Part shown: in pieces, positions 21,821 through 34,250 of the stretch
Numbering within the stretch: position 1 is the stretch's first letter
Layout of the letters: each line of letters starts with the position of its first letter
Assembly (NCBI RefSeq): GCF_016859285.1
Contig: NC_053413.1
Location: 26,442,439 to 26,506,438 of the forward strand
Origin: Xiphias gladius
Lineage: Eukaryota > Chordata > Actinopteri > Istiophoriformes > Xiphiidae
Direction: 5' to 3'
Length of the DNA stretch: 64,000 nucleotides
Notes under the pieces: model-generated
What the model was told of the DNA's origin: nothing
Database searches by the model: none
Seen by the model: only the letters and a program-made list of their open reading frames with translations
Made by a program: the position numbers and the translations under genes

Positions 21821-22959
21821 AATACACTGTGGCCTTGCTTCTTTTACTCAAATAAAGGATCTGAGTACTTCTTCTACCACTGCTGACTGAGACCGAGATC
21901 CGTTCTTGGTGCGTGTGGGACGAGGGACAAAATCCACAGCCCTCATCCTGTGTAGAAAATGCCAATAAATAAAAGCATATGTTGATATGGTGAGCTAATA
22001 TGAAGCTTCAGGAGCATGAGTTATAAATCAAGTATTTATATTCTAAAGCTGTTGCCTTTTGTCAAGAAATGCTTACATGCTCACAACGTATGAGCCATGA
22101 CAGCCCCTTTGGTCCTCTGGCGTTAGTCTTTTGGTTTTACCTGGGAGCCGGACCAAACCTTTCAGTGAAGCAGCTTTTAGTTATCATGCCCTGAGCCACT
22201 GGGACAGTCTGCCTGAGGATCTTAGAGCTGCTGAAAGTGTTGATATCCTTTATTTAGATGGTTTTATGGCCATGATTTATTTTGTTTTATTTTTGTTTTA
22301 AAACGTTTTTAATTTCATCTTATCTATAGTTATTTCTATTTTTTTTAATGTTTTATCTATTTTATAGTTTTTAAATCTATTTTATAATCACTTTCATTGG
22401 TTTTATCATCTTAAAATAATTTCTCATATCCATTAGTTGCAATTTTTTCAGTTTAATGCGTACATGTCTGCATTTGTACTGTCTAATTATCAGCAGTCAG
22501 TCATGTGTAAAGCACTTTGCATTGCGTCAACCTCCGTGAAAGATGCTGTGCAATTAAAGGCTGATTGATTGATCGATCTCTTGTATTGCAAGGGAAGCAT
22601 CGTTTCTCTTCCCCGAGAGAGAATTTTGCGCAAAAAGACTGTAACTATGCAAAAAATACCCACTTGATTAGGCTGTATTGTTGTGGTATTAACAGGAGAA
22701 ATTAATTTATCAATGGACAGGCCTAACTCTTTCAACACGCACACAAGGCCAAGTATTTAAACAGATGCCAAAAAAACAGTATTATTATGAGTAGTGTTAT
22801 TATTATATTTGTGATCATAGAGTCACAAAGTAGTATTGCATATTCACAATATATATAGTACCAGTGGTTGGGTTTCATTACTGTCTCCAACCCAGTGCAA
22901 TCAAGGTGAAGTCAATAGTAAAAACCCACCTATTTCAACACACGGCCGGTAGACACACC
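21821..22959. other. Spacer between the TRIM array and znf622
   Basis: This holds the native end of the unit's interspersed repeat (AATAAAGGATCTGAGTACTT near 21855), the LINE 3' end and AT-rich sequence. No gene is seen. Confidence 0.6.
22120..22575 (+). repeat. LINE 3' end (L2/CR1-like), 5'-truncated
   Basis: The phrases CTGGGACAGTCTGCCTGAGG and ATCTTAGAGCTGCTGAAAGT translate as the conserved C-terminal reverse-transcriptase-end motif W-x-SLPEDLRAAES of fish L2-type LINEs. They are followed by an AT-rich 3' UTR, then AAGCACTTTGCATTG and a GATTGATTGAT tail. Only the last part of the element is present and the reading frame is decayed. Confidence 0.6.
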
Positions 22960-23153
22960 GTGAAGCAGTAGGGGGCGGTAATGCGCCTAAAGCGCTGCTT
23001 ACCGAGCGCCAAGAAGCATCAAGAGGAAGACGTCCAGCCGGAACCCTCGTGTGGTGGTGGTGGTGGTGCGGGCGCGGCAGTGAGGCAGGGGCAAGCTCAC
23101 CGAAAAAGAGAGCAAAAACGCGGTTATTTCGGAGGAGTCAGCTCACCGAATAA
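22960..23153 (+). promoter_or_regulatory. znf622: znf622 promoter and non-coding first exon
   Basis: A GC-richer block precedes a good donor (GTAAGT at 23154), and the next acceptor (TTTTAAG ending 25037) lies 6 nt before the znf622 ATG. This predicts a non-coding exon ending at 23153 and an intron of about 1.9 kb. The transcription start is not resolved. The block begins with AGTAGGGGGCGGTAATGCGC, wording seen in a dispersed fish repeat. Confidence 0.55.
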
Positions 23154-24124
23154 GTAAGTAAAAGTCGCCCGCTGTGCCCTCCGTCTGTCGTTATTCAGGT
23201 ATCATGAATGTCTGTGCTTTCAGCTGTTACTAGCTAATGTCAAGACCAAAGTTTGGTTAGCCGGTTGCTAGCCGACGCTAGCATGGTTTGTCTCGGATCA
23301 GCGAAACGCCACAGTTCAGCAGCTCGTGTTTAGTTTATTTTACTTTAGTTAAGTTACTTTTTGGTATCGTTGTGTATCGCTTGAGACCTGCTTTATCACT
23401 CAGTGTCTTTACCAGACAGCTGGCTAACTACTGTGTGGTACAGGCGGGCTATGCTAACCTACCTGTACGACTTTAACATCCGTTAAGTTGATGTTATGAA
23501 ACAGTCACCGGATAAACTGACATTACAGCTTAACAATAATGTCCCTTCTGCGTGGCCCGGTTATATTTTAGGATTAGTAAAAAAATCCTCATTTATTGCA
23601 CATTGTTACATTTCTTTATTTTAACATAACAACGCACGTTAAATGTTCAGTTTATTTCAGGTACATCTAGCTAAAACTAATAGTGTTTAATGCAGCAGTC
23701 CTAACATTATAGAAAAAAGGTTATGATGCTGAGTTTTTATTGTTAGAGAGCTGTTAATTCAACTTAATGGTCATTTTGGAGGCTGCAGTTTGTGATGCTG
23801 TTGAGATTTTTCATGTTCTACTGAGAGGTGTGTTTTGTTTTTTTACTTTTTTAAAAACACCTCACATCCTTATGTAGGACTGCAAGTGACTATTATTTTT
23901 AAGATTGATTAATAATAATTTTCTTACTGAACCGATTAATCGCTAGGTTGAGAATAATCCAGAAAATGGTGAAAAATGTCCTTCACAATTTCGTTTGCTA
24001 AAGTTAGAAATGCTTGTTTTGTCTGATTTTAAAGTCCAAAACACACTTATACTTACTTTACTGTTACATAAGAAAAACAAAACAAAAGAACCAGATCCTC
24101 TCAATTGTGAATCTTGAACTAGGT

Positions 24125-24156
<32 letters not shown>

Positions 24157-25037
24157 ATTTATTTAAATTTCAGCTTGAAAAATGGTAAACAATTTATTCT
24201 CAAAATGGTTAGTGAATAATATTTGCTCATACACGGAGTAGTTACCTAATCCTTTCAGCTCTATTGGTATTAAGTGACATTATACTAAACTCTGTGTAAA
24301 AATCTGAGGGTTCAAGTTACCTTGCTCTTTGGCGAAGGTGCAGAAAAAAATACACAATTTTAGACCCAACATATGTGAAATATACACATCTTTAATTTCA
24401 TTAAAATGTGATCTTTTGCTATTTGGTTGTCCATTGTCGTCGTCTTCCATAGTGCGTAATATTTGCAATTTTATTAAAATACTGATTTCCTTATAATTAA
24501 TATACCCATCAGTCTGCAACAACTGATAAAAGGCCATGTTATGTTTTGCCAGCGGTTTTGTTGCCAAACAACCTAAACAGACCTTAAATTACTAGCTGGT
24601 TAATCAATTGCTAAATTCATAATTACTAGACAACTTTTATAATTTTTTTTTCCCAGTAATTTTTAAAGAAAAAATACCATTCGCTCCTCTAGCTTCACAA
24701 ATGAGAGGCATTGCTGCTGTAATTGTCATTTATGACAATAAGTTGAATATCTATGGGTTTTAGACTGTTTGGTCAAAAATAGCCATTTATTTTTCACTTG
24801 TGACATTTCATAGACTAAACAATAAATGGAGAAAATAATTGGCAGTGTAATCGATACTGAGAATAACATTTTTTAATGGAGTTTAATACGATGTCCTCTC
24901 ATAAATTTGAACAAGATCCAAATGGGTCTAATGACCGAGGGTGTCATACGTCGTCCATATTTTAAAGCCCTCTGAGACAAAGTTTTGATTTGTGATACAT
25001 AAATAATGTAAGCTTAACTTTCCTCTCTTATTTTAAG
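23154..25037 (+). other. znf622 intron 1 with interspersed repeats
   Basis: The part from about 23880 to 24130 (GACTGCAAGTGACTATT, CCGATTAATCGCTAGG, CCAGAAAATGGTGAAAAATG) is a copy of a common teleost element with a CGATTAATCGATTA-type end. The reversed end of the same family lies at about 24770-24880 (TAGACTAAACAATAAATGGA, GAAAATAATTGGCAGTG). An ATT microsatellite lies between them. Confidence 0.55.
24124..24160. repeat. (ATT)n microsatellite
   Basis: TTA/ATT trinucleotide repeat of about 37 bp within znf622 intron 1. Confidence 0.85.
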
Positions 25038-25620
25038 GTTGTCATGGCCTCCTACACTTGCATCAGCTGTCGAGTGGCTTTCGCAGATGGCGAGGTGCAG
25101 CGAGCACACTACAAAACCGACTGGCACCGCTACAACCTGAAGCGCAAGGTGGCCGACATGCCACCTGTCACTGCTGAAAACTTCCAGGAGCGCGTCCTGG
25201 CGCAGAGGGCCGCTGCCGAACAGCATCTGGATGACGCAGCGGTCACAGAGGCCTGCACCGTCTGCAACAAGAAGTTCTCCAGTGCCAACGCCTACCAGAA
25301 CCACCTGCATTCCCGCAGACACCAGCAGGCCGAGAGTCAGGCCCTGCTCGCTGCCCAGAGGAAAGTGGAGAGGATGAACGAGAAGAACCTGGAAAAAGGA
25401 CTTGGCGACGAGAAGGTGGACCACGATGCCAGGAACGAGGCCCTGCAGCAAGCCCTGAAAGAGCAGCACAGATCAAGCCTGGCCAAGCAAGAGAAGGCCC
25501 AGACATCACAAGGAGCGACGAAGCAGAGGACAGAGAGGCCGGACAAACCTCCCCGGATGATGTGGCTGGAGGAGCAAGCCAAGAGACGAGAGAGAGAAGA
25601 GGGAGCCGAAGCTCAGGAAG
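25038..25620 (+). CDS. znf622: znf622 exon 2 (first coding exon)
   Basis: Acceptor TTTTAAG ends at 25037 and the start ATG is at 25044, giving MASYTCISCRVAF. It encodes zinc fingers 1 and 2 and the charged linker. The donor is GTGAGG at 25621, phase 1. Confidence 0.93.
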
Positions 25621-27486
25621 GTGAGGAGGAGAGATCAAACCACTGTGGACATCACTGAGTACACCTCTTACTGTTGTGACCTTTTTTTTTTTTTTTTTAA
25701 TTACAAATGACCGAAACTCTGACCGTTCCAATAATCCAAACTTGTATTAGACACTGCCCAGTGTATTTGTCTTACAGTGAAAGCACAGTCTGCTTGTTTC
25801 AAGATATTTTTATTAGTCTTTTATTACTGTCAATACTTTCTTACCCATCTTGTCTGCGGCATTAAACCCCAAACACATTGGTTCCTACTGAATACATAAT
25901 CTTTTAAAAATGACTCGTAAATATATATTTCCATTTTTATTTTAAAACGGCTCAGTAATTTTCAAAAACAGTTGGACACAGTAGTTTTTCAGTCAATCAT
26001 AAGGTAGTAGCTCATTTGTGGCGGACTGTTTTCAGCGGCCGGTTAATCCATCCATTTGGTGCTGTAGTGAGTATTTGGGGCAGCAGGATGGTGTGTGTGT
26101 GGGACTCCGTCCAAAAAAAAACTACAGTGTGTGATGGAGCGTGACAGTGTGGCTCACAGATGTGTTTTTAATAGTATTTGTACAATAGTGGAGCTCTGTG
26201 GCACAGACGAATAAGATATTTCAGGCTTCGATACACACACAGTATTTGTTGGTTTTTGTCTTTTCATGGAATTTGTTAACAAGAAGAAAAAATTTACACA
26301 ACAGTCTTCATGTTTGGAAAACTCAAACTCCCAACAACTCATTTTGTTAGTTTTTAACTACAGCTTGCTTGGAATCATTCATTTGTATAACAGACTTTTA
26401 TAAAGAGAATGATAGCAAGATATAATCACATTGGAACAAATGATTCCAGAAAAATTATATTTAATCATATTTATTTACCCTAATATATAATTAAGGTAAA
26501 TAAACTCCCTTCAGTTGTAAGATAAATGTACAGAAGTTCAAGTTGTTCTACTTAGTTTGTGGTGTTAAAATGTTCCCATGAAAATTTTCCAGAAGAGTGG
26601 GAGGATGTTGACGAGGAAGACGACGACGACGACGATGATGAGATGGAGGAGGATGAAGATGAAGAGGAGACAATGGACCAGGAGGAAGGAGACTTGGCGG
26701 CTCTGTCTGACCCCCAGCCAGCTTCCCTGCCAGGCTCCATCCCCATCAGCGACTGCCTGTTCTGCTCACATCACTCAAAGTCACTCATGAAGAACGTCAC
26801 CCACATGACCAAGGTCCACAGCTTCTTCATCCCTGATGTGGAGTTCCTTGTCGACCTCAAGGGCCTCGTCCGTTACCTCGGTGAGTTTGGTACAAGTTCC
26901 TCGGCCACTTGGTCTCAGGTTCGGGTTTATTGTCCTTTCCACACGCGTGCTTGACACACAAAACGTCGTTCCTTGTGGACCTCGGTGCAGCATAGAAACA
27001 GACATACAAACACCAGACAGTCTTACGGGTAAAAGTGAGCAGTCTGACATTAGCAGCAACAACTTGGATGTAAACAAGGTCCAGTGTATTTTCTCCTCTT
27101 GTAGCAAACTTGACATGTTGGTGGAATTTTGGCAAAACAGTCTTTTAAATTATCACGATTGAGGGTGTGCTTGATTGGTTGTGCCGTTTGTCGATCGCTG
27201 ACGCTGCTGTAAAGCTGTCGCAGGTGGACTACACACGATGACGACGACAGCGGTGAGCTCCCTCGGCACCTGGTAAACTTCAAACTCCACCAACGGTCCA
27301 CCGCCACGAGTCCCACCGGGCGGCGATGATGTTTCAAGCAGTGAGTTGGTGTCCAGAGTGTCGCTGTGCAGCCACGTTTCAATGAAAACCGGGACGCAGC
27401 AGTTCTTCATTTCACGCTGGATAGTCAGTTGTACGAGCTCTGCCGGTCTCTGGAAAATCCTGGCTGCTGTAGCTGAGTTTTGATGC

Positions 27487-27517
<31 letters not shown>

Positions 27518-30500
27518 AACAGTTGAAGACACGTAACACGACAAACGCACTGAAATATTCGGGCCGTGAGAAGGCAGCTGTATCCGCACGCGCCCCCCTG
27601 GCAACCATTTCTTAGTTCTGACCCACTGCATTAAAAACCTTGTTATTGTGAAAACCAAATGTCCTCACAAGGAGGCAGGGAAAACATTGAATTGGGGGTT
27701 TATTTGAAGATAGATTACAACATCGCGGCAGGTGATTCTTATCCAAAGTTACTGCTCAGTCCGGCCCGTTACCGACTTGATGTTCCACGCCTGCTCACAT
27801 GACGGTAGCTACACATTGTCACACATTCTCACACGGCTTGGTGTTATCCAGGACACGCGGTGAAAAGGATGTTTCGGCCCACGGTTTTACAGACTTGTCT
27901 GCATCTAACTTGTACCACGTCCTTCCTAAACTTCTTACCCATGCGCTCTTCAAGCTGCCGTAGGCCACCATCACCTGTTGTAAATAACAAAAAACATATC
28001 CACCTGTATTGTAGCACTTAAAAACAGAATAATAGCAAATATAAACCTAACCATAGCATGGTTGACCTATAAGACACGTTTCAATAGACATTAATTTTTT
28101 CATAAACTTAAAAAAATAATATTAGAACTCGTAAAACCTGTGATCACAACATAAGCAAATGACCAAATAACAAATATATGCTCTAATGGCTCTTACATGA
28201 ATCGTTTTGGGAACTGTGCTTACTTGCTTTCTATTGGAGAATGAGATGAGAAGATGGATGCCACTCGTGTACCTGTGTATTAACAGTCGAGCTGGCGCTC
28301 ATCAGTTTTTCTATCACTAACAGTCAACAGCAACATATTCTTTGAGGCTTAGCCTCAGAGGAGCTGTTAATCCCTCAGGAGAGCCGTGGAAGCTGAGCGC
28401 TAACAAATAATAACCATCGCTAAAGTGACACAGGGTCAAACTGCAACTGTCCGGTATGGTGGTAGATTATGGACAGAGAACCTCAGGAACACGTTTTCAT
28501 CTTTACAGAGAAACTCTCGTGTATAGGAACCTCAGCTGTCTGCAGTCGGGGTAGACGGCACTGGCAGCCAACTTTTTGCACAATGCAATAAAGGACAAGA
28601 CAAGACAGTGGTCCTGCAACAGATTCTGCCTCTTAAGAAAATGATGGCTTCGTGTTTTTGATGTGTACATTCAACTACGCGTTCATATTTATCGGAAAGC
28701 ATTATACTTTAAAGAACTGATGCTGTTTTGTTTTTATGTCTGTGTGTGAGACAAAATAACAACAAGACCTACAGATTTATTCAACCAATCGCTCTGACTC
28801 AGTCTTTCTAAATGTCAGATTAAGGATTTTCGCAGCTGGACTAGAACCAGTATCCATAGACACATCCTGTGTGCAAAAGATGATTTGATGTTGCATGTGA
28901 TTTATTTAGTTATTTTTTCATTTCTATTTTTTAAACTTTACAGCCAAATCTAATATTGTTTGTTTGTTTGTTTGTTTGTTTGTTGTTGTTTTTTCCCTCT
29001 TGTTAAAGGAGAAAAAGTTGGTGCCGGGAACGTGTGTTTATGGTGTAACGAGAAGGGGCGTTCGTTTTACTCGACAGAGGCGGTACAGAGTCACATGACA
29101 GACAAAAGCCACTGTAAACTCTTCACAGACGGCGATGCTGCTCTGGAGTTTGCAGACTTCTATGACTTCAGGTGATAAATTAATTTTTAGCAAATTAATA
29201 ATCTGTGATCTGCTTTAACCCTGTTTAGTGACCCGTGGGGATACAGGAAATATACTTTCCCCTGCAGTTATAACAGCCTCTAATGGCAGCAGCTGCATCT
29301 CTGTCATTCTGATTCACACGTTCTTTTTTTTTTTTTTTTTTTTTTTTTTGCCAACAGGAGCAGCTACCCTGACAGAAAGGAGGGAGAGGATTCTGAAATG
29401 AACGAAGAGCTGCCCGACGACAAGAACTTGGAGTACGACGACGAAACGCTGGAGCTGAGTCTGCCGTCAGGTGACTTGACTTAAAAAATTCGTTTTTTAG
29501 AATCAGCAAAGGTCGACAGTGGATCACTATCAACCGTACAGAATGTGGGCCTCCTATGCAGGTCTTAAAAAATTGCATATAAAATGTGTCGGCAATTCGC
29601 GATGGGCTGAATTTAACTAAAATAACGCTAACTTTAAGTAATGTAAATAATTCTAAAAGTTCAGTTAGTGATTTCAGTGATTTTAATTTAAAATATTTTT
29701 TTAATTTTTTTTTTTTTTTTTTAGTGATTTTAAAGAAAACCAATCTTCTGTGGCATTTTAAGCAGCATTATTTAACTGATGAGTTATCAAAGTGAGTTGT
29801 CCACTGAGAAACAAATTGTTCAATGAAAAAAATACCAAACAGTCTTTGGTTCCAACCTCCATAATATGAGATTTGATTCTTTTTCTCTGCTTTTAGTAAA
29901 GCAGAGAAAAAGTTTTTTAAATTTATTATTTTTATTATTTATTATTTTTGGGGGTTTTGGACTGTCAGCCAGACAAAAACAAACAAGGTGAAGACATCGG
30001 AAATTGTGAGGGAAGTTTTCACTATATCCTGACATTTTAGAGATCATAAAATTGCTAATTGTAAGTCGCAGTCCTAAATGCAGCAGCATTCTGCAGTTTT
30101 ATAGACATGAATTATAAGGCCCTGCCTCGTGTCTTTACCTTTGCTCTCTGATCACGTCAAAACACAGTAAGTACGATCTGTTCACCTTCAGATGTTCAGT
30201 CTAAGCTCAGCTAAACCAGTTTTAAACACCATGCAACTTTCAAATGGAAATAATACAAACGAAAAAAAAAATGGGGGCGATGGGGTCGGCCACGAGTAGA
30301 ACAGTAGAATTTAACAATTAACAACTTTGCAGGCCGTTTCTGTGAGATCTGTGCTCTCATTCGCTTGTCCTGGTCATAGTGTGGCTTTTTATCGTCTGAT
30401 GATGCGCTCACACTGTAACAGAACACGCCTCCTTGCTGTGTGTTTCTTCAGGTGCTAAGATCGGCCACCGCTCCCTCATGAGGTACTACAAACAGCGATT

Positions 30501-32125
30501 TGGAGTTCAGCGAGCGGTGGCTCTGACCCACAATAAGAACGCTGTTGGCAGAGTCCTGCGGCAGTACAAGGCCCTGGGCTGGGGAGGAGATGGAGGTAAG
30601 ATTCAACCAGGACCACAAAACCTTGGAGTTGTTTTTTTGGGATCATTTGTTTTATATTTAACAGTTTGAAGAGAGAAACTGATTGAGGTTTTGTACCAGT
30701 CTGGGAATGTCTCCTGAACATTCAAACCCAGTTTCTGTTTCTGTTTCTGTTGTTTTTTTTTTCTCTATCATTTATCGAGCCGGGTCATCTTTACAGTTGT
30801 GAAGCACTTTTTTGACTTTGACCTGGGACGATGCCTTTTGAACAAGCCCCTGATCACACGGTGGCATAGCAGGCTATAATTGGAGGTGGTGTGAAGGCAT
30901 TATAATACCACCACTGTCACCAGGAGCATCATAACAAATTGCTCTGAACAACTAGATCCAAAGGAGAAATATTAAGAGTTGAAACAATATAATTAAAAGT
31001 ATGTTTAGTGCTCAAATATTTGAATTGTGTTTCTCAAATATAAACATTTGTGTAAATGTATCTCAGCCAAGGATAAGCTCTCACGCTAAAATCAAACCCT
31101 AATTTCCTCCGTTCACCTGATTCTGACCCTGCAGTATTGCCGTATCCCAGTTTTGATTTATTGTGTTTACTTAAGTGTTTTGGGAAAGGAAGACGCTCTT
31201 TATCCCTCCTTTTGAAAGTCCGACTCTTACCGTCATTGCCAGCTTCCGGTTTTCTTTTGCTAAGTTGTCTTTTGCTGCTAATTTGAGGATTTGATTTTAT
31301 TCCATTCTGTATTGTGTTCTGCCAGTTTAAGTTTATTGATAATGCTATTTCCTTTTGTTTTTCGGTTCCAACAGCTTCCTCTTTCACCCATTATTTCTTG
31401 TGGCTTATTAGGTAGAGAGAGGCACCGTCACTACCAGGGTTAGCCATTTCTTAACCATGCTTCACATGAGGGCAATCCATGGGGACTATACATGTCCTGG
31501 AAAACCTGGACGAAATTTTACTTTCATCTTTCAGGTCTTGACAAACTCCTGGAAAATGATAAAATAGAGCAAGATAAGCTCAAAAACAACGCTGTGCAAC
31601 GAACATCCCACTGATACAGTGACAACTGTATGTTGTAACCACTGAAAAAAAAAAACAGTCACCAGTGTTTCAAATACGGTGCATTCAGAAAGTATTCAGA
31701 CCCCTTTAATCTTTTCACGTTATGTTGTAGCCTCATGATAAATGTGTGTCTGAACAATATACACTTTCTGAGATTGCTTTTGTTTTGTTCTTTTGTTTTA
31801 TCTGTGATGACCTCTTCCCTCTACTCTGAACATTTGTGTTTCTCATGGAGTAAGTGAGCCAGTGTTGAATGGGCTCCCCCTTGTGTTTGCTTTTCGTTAT
31901 GCCCATAACTGCAAGAGAACTGCTCATAAACACCATTATGACTCACTGCATGTACATGCATGCTGCCCCACCCTTCTCTATGTCCCTCTAGGAAACCGCT
32001 CCTTGCATCAGAAACAGAGAGACATGCAGTACGTACAGATGATGAAGTCAAAATGGATGCTGAAGATGGGCGTGAGCAACAACGCCACCAAGCAGAAGCA
32101 CTTCAGAGTCCAAGTCATCTTCTAA
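25044..32125 (+). CDS. znf622: znf622 (yeast Rei1-like), 60S ribosome biogenesis zinc-finger protein
   Basis: Six coding exons are joined as 25044-25620, 26593-26880, 29009-29171, 29358-29470, 30452-30595 and 31992-32125. They total 1419 nt and give 472 aa (human about 477). All junctions are GT-AG with matching phases. Domains: U1/JAZ-type zinc finger 1 (C6, C9, H22, H28), finger 2 (C71, C74, H87, H93), an acidic run, then the family-specific fingers DCLFCSHHSKSLMKNVTHM and CLWCNEKGRSFYSTEAVQSH, the ALEFADFYDFR block, and the C-terminal RSLMRYYKQRFG and NNATKQKHFRVQVIF motifs. The yeast orthologue Rei1 works in the cytoplasm on late pre-60S particles (Arx1/Alb1 release, tunnel probing). Vertebrate ZNF622 binds 60S and has reported partners in ASK1/MYBL2 signalling. 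The gene lies between retreg1 and march11, as in human. Identification is very secure. Confidence 0.97.
26593..26880 (+). CDS. znf622: znf622 exon 3
   Basis: Acceptor TTTTCCAG; the exon begins inside a Glu codon. It encodes the Asp/Glu-rich stretch and finger 3 (C-x2-C, H-x4-H), then the LKGLVRYLG block. The donor is GTGAGT, phase 1. Confidence 0.95.
27487..27513. repeat. Poly(T) run in znf622 intron 3
   Basis: 27 consecutive T. The 2.1-kb intron around it (26881-29008) shows no gene. CACAATGCAATAAAGGACAA near 28578 resembles a LINE 3' tail. Confidence 0.8.
28958..28990. repeat. (GTTT)n microsatellite before znf622 exon 4
   Basis: Tetranucleotide repeat of about 33 bp that forms part of the pyrimidine-rich region upstream of the exon 4 acceptor. 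Confidence 0.85.
29009..29171 (+). CDS. znf622: znf622 exon 4
   Basis: Acceptor TTGTTAAAG follows a TTTG microsatellite. It encodes finger 4 and the LFTDGDAALEFADFYDF core typical of the family. The donor is GTGATA (weak at +5), phase 2. Confidence 0.94.
29358..29470 (+). CDS. znf622: znf622 exon 5
   Basis: Acceptor GCCAACAG lies only 8 nt after a run of 26 T, which doubles as the polypyrimidine tract. It encodes RSSYPDRKEGED and NLEYDDETLELSLPSG, as in human ZNF622. The donor is GTGACT. Confidence 0.94.
30452..30595 (+). CDS. znf622: znf622 exon 6
   Basis: Acceptor GTTTCTTCAG. It encodes AKIGHRSLMRYYKQRFG and the AVGRVLRQYKALGW block. The donor is GTAAGA, phase 1. Confidence 0.95.
31675..31735 (+). 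mobile_element. Tc1/mariner-type transposon end fragment
   Basis: GGTGCATTCAGAAAGTATTC, AGACCCCTTTAATCTTTTCA and CGTTATGTTGTAGCCT are the terminal sequence of a widespread fish Tc1-like transposon (usual form GCATTCGGAAAGTATTCAGA). Only one end of about 60 bp is visible, in znf622 intron 6, and no transposase is present. It is a dead fragment. Confidence 0.7.
31992..32125 (+). CDS. znf622: znf622 exon 7 (last)
   Basis: Acceptor GTCCCTCTAG. It encodes RDMQYVQMMKSKWMLKMG and the C-terminal FRVQVIF, then TAA at 32123-32125. Confidence 0.95.
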
Positions 32126-34250
32126 GCTCGGGCTGGAGGCGGCCAGATGTGCCGTGAAACGTGACGTGGACCGGTCACGTCGTTGCCGTTTTCCAGCCGA
32201 CAGGACTTTTGAGTACAGAATCAAGTACAGCTCCAGAAACTGTGGTTACATGCACCGTGGCAGAAAGAAGTATCAAACCTGTTGATCACCTGATATCAAT
32301 GCTGTTTTGCGTTTAAAGTAAATGCAGCTCTGTTGATTTGAGATTTGATAACTGCAGCAAAAACCCTGAAAGGTAGAAATCTTTAGCAACTTTACTTCTA
32401 AGATTTCGATTATGAAGAGCAGTTATATCACTTTTTTTTTTTTTTTCAAATTTCCAACTTTCAGACATCTCTGTAATGTTTGCAGTAAAGCTGCTTGACA
32501 TTGACTTGTGGTAGGGATCCACGTGGAAACTCTGACATCTCAGCAACCGAACTGCAAAAACAACCACTTGGGTGAAGATCAAGGGCATGAGTCACAGTTA
32601 CCGAATTACTTTACAAGCTATGTGGATCATGTAGAGGCTACAGTATATCAATATTAAGGAGGTGGTCTTAACATTTTAGACTCTTCAGTTGCATAACACA
32701 ATATTTTTTTTAGACTAATGAAAGGACTACATCTACATGATTCAGCATGCTCATAATACATCCAGCTAAATAAATTTATTTCATATTTCTTGGATACATG
32801 GCAGTCTTCCTTAAATGGAGTAAAATAATTGTTATTAACTATCTTACACTTCGTTTTCAGGTGGAAGAACCTGATTCGGCGCCAAAACTCTGCGGCTACG
32901 AGCCGCGTCCTAGACAGAATGTCCCTTAAATGTTTTGCTCTTTTGCGATTAAAACATTAGCAGGATTCAATGCGGACGGCGTGTTAACGTGGCTGAAACG
33001 GTGCAGCCACAGTATCTGTCCTGTGAGCGCTGTAATTCACATTAAACACAACAAGCCAAAATTTTGGTGTGGTGTTGACGGGGTTTAGGATTTGTGAGAA
33101 GGCTGCAAATCGTGTCACGTTGTCAACGGTACCCCGTAATTTGACGATTGGTCCCGTTTCCAGCTGATGAGCAGAATCCAAGTTATAGTAGAATTTTTCC
33201 AAACTCTTAAACACCAGGAGGAGGAAAAAGAAAAAGAGAAGAAGTTGGCTTGTTGAAATTGCTTGAACTTTTTTTGGATCCTTTGAAGGAATTACAGCAA
33301 ACAAATACCAAAGATATGATTGAGGTTATCAAGAAACGGTGTCTTCATTATAGTTTGTCCAAGAGCAGCAACATAATCTTTCAGCTGTAAAATGTCCCGT
33401 GTACTACATGTCTGAAATATAAGCAAATTTAAGGATCTTTATCAGATATGTTTGTTTATGTATGTACATAACATATTAGCCAATATTGGTTTTTATTGGG
33501 TTTTTTTTGTTTTGTTTTTGTTTTTTTTTAAACTCCAAATACAACAAATGTCTAGCATACTTGTCCTTAAAAGTCCGGTATTGGTTGGGCTTTCATTAGC
33601 GCCTAAGCACTCTCAAATGAATATGCCTGCAGTTAGCGTTATGCTAACTATTGGATGTTAACATTAAAGGGCATTATGTAACACTTAGCACATTAGCTTA
33701 TTAGCTATAATTAGCATGTTAACATTTGTGCCAACCCTGTGCATTCAGCCCTGTTACCTTGACATAGTAACATTAAGCATATTGGGGCCTCAACTAACGA
33801 TAATATTTATAAGTGATCAACCTGCAGATTAATATTGTCTACAAAACATCAGAAAACGCTGACGAATGCCCATCACAGTATCTTGCGGCACCAGTCATCT
33901 TATGTCTTGTTTTGTCCGACCAACAGTCCAAAATATAAAAAATACTCAATTTCTTATACTTTAAGACCAAGGAAAAAAAAATCTCAGATTTAAGAAGCTA
34001 GAACCATCAAATCTCTTGCATTTTTACTTGAAAATGACTGAAACGATTGATTGATTATCCAAATAGTTGGTGATTAATTCACTTTCAGTTGACTAATCAA
34101 CTAATCTTTGCAGCTCCGAAGCAGATTAGTATGGTAACCTTGCCATGTTAGCATGCTATGCTAGCATGCCAACATGGATGGGTCCAAAGATCCAGGACAA
34201 CCAAACTTTGAAATCCCCTTAAATTTAATATGACAGTGTGATAATGTCGT
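32126..34250. other. znf622 3' UTR and spacer with a teleost repeat
   Basis: Candidate poly(A) signals for znf622 are AATAAA near 32769 and ATTAAA near 32946. A copy of the same interspersed family seen in znf622 intron 1 lies at about 33785-34125 (CCTCAACTAACGATAAT, CAACTAATCTTTGCAGCTCC). GCTAACATT/TTAGCATG repeats at about 33630-33740 and 34140-34175 are of common teleost type. No gene is seen. Confidence 0.5.

Noticed and set aside
25243-25731. Antisense ORFs over znf622 exon 2
   Set aside because: They are shadows of the real exon; the + strand reading has zinc-finger motifs and splice sites.
26593-26700. Acidic run in znf622 as a microsatellite artefact
   Set aside because: The GAC/GAT/GAG run is in frame and human ZNF622 has an acidic stretch at the same place, so it is a real part of the protein.
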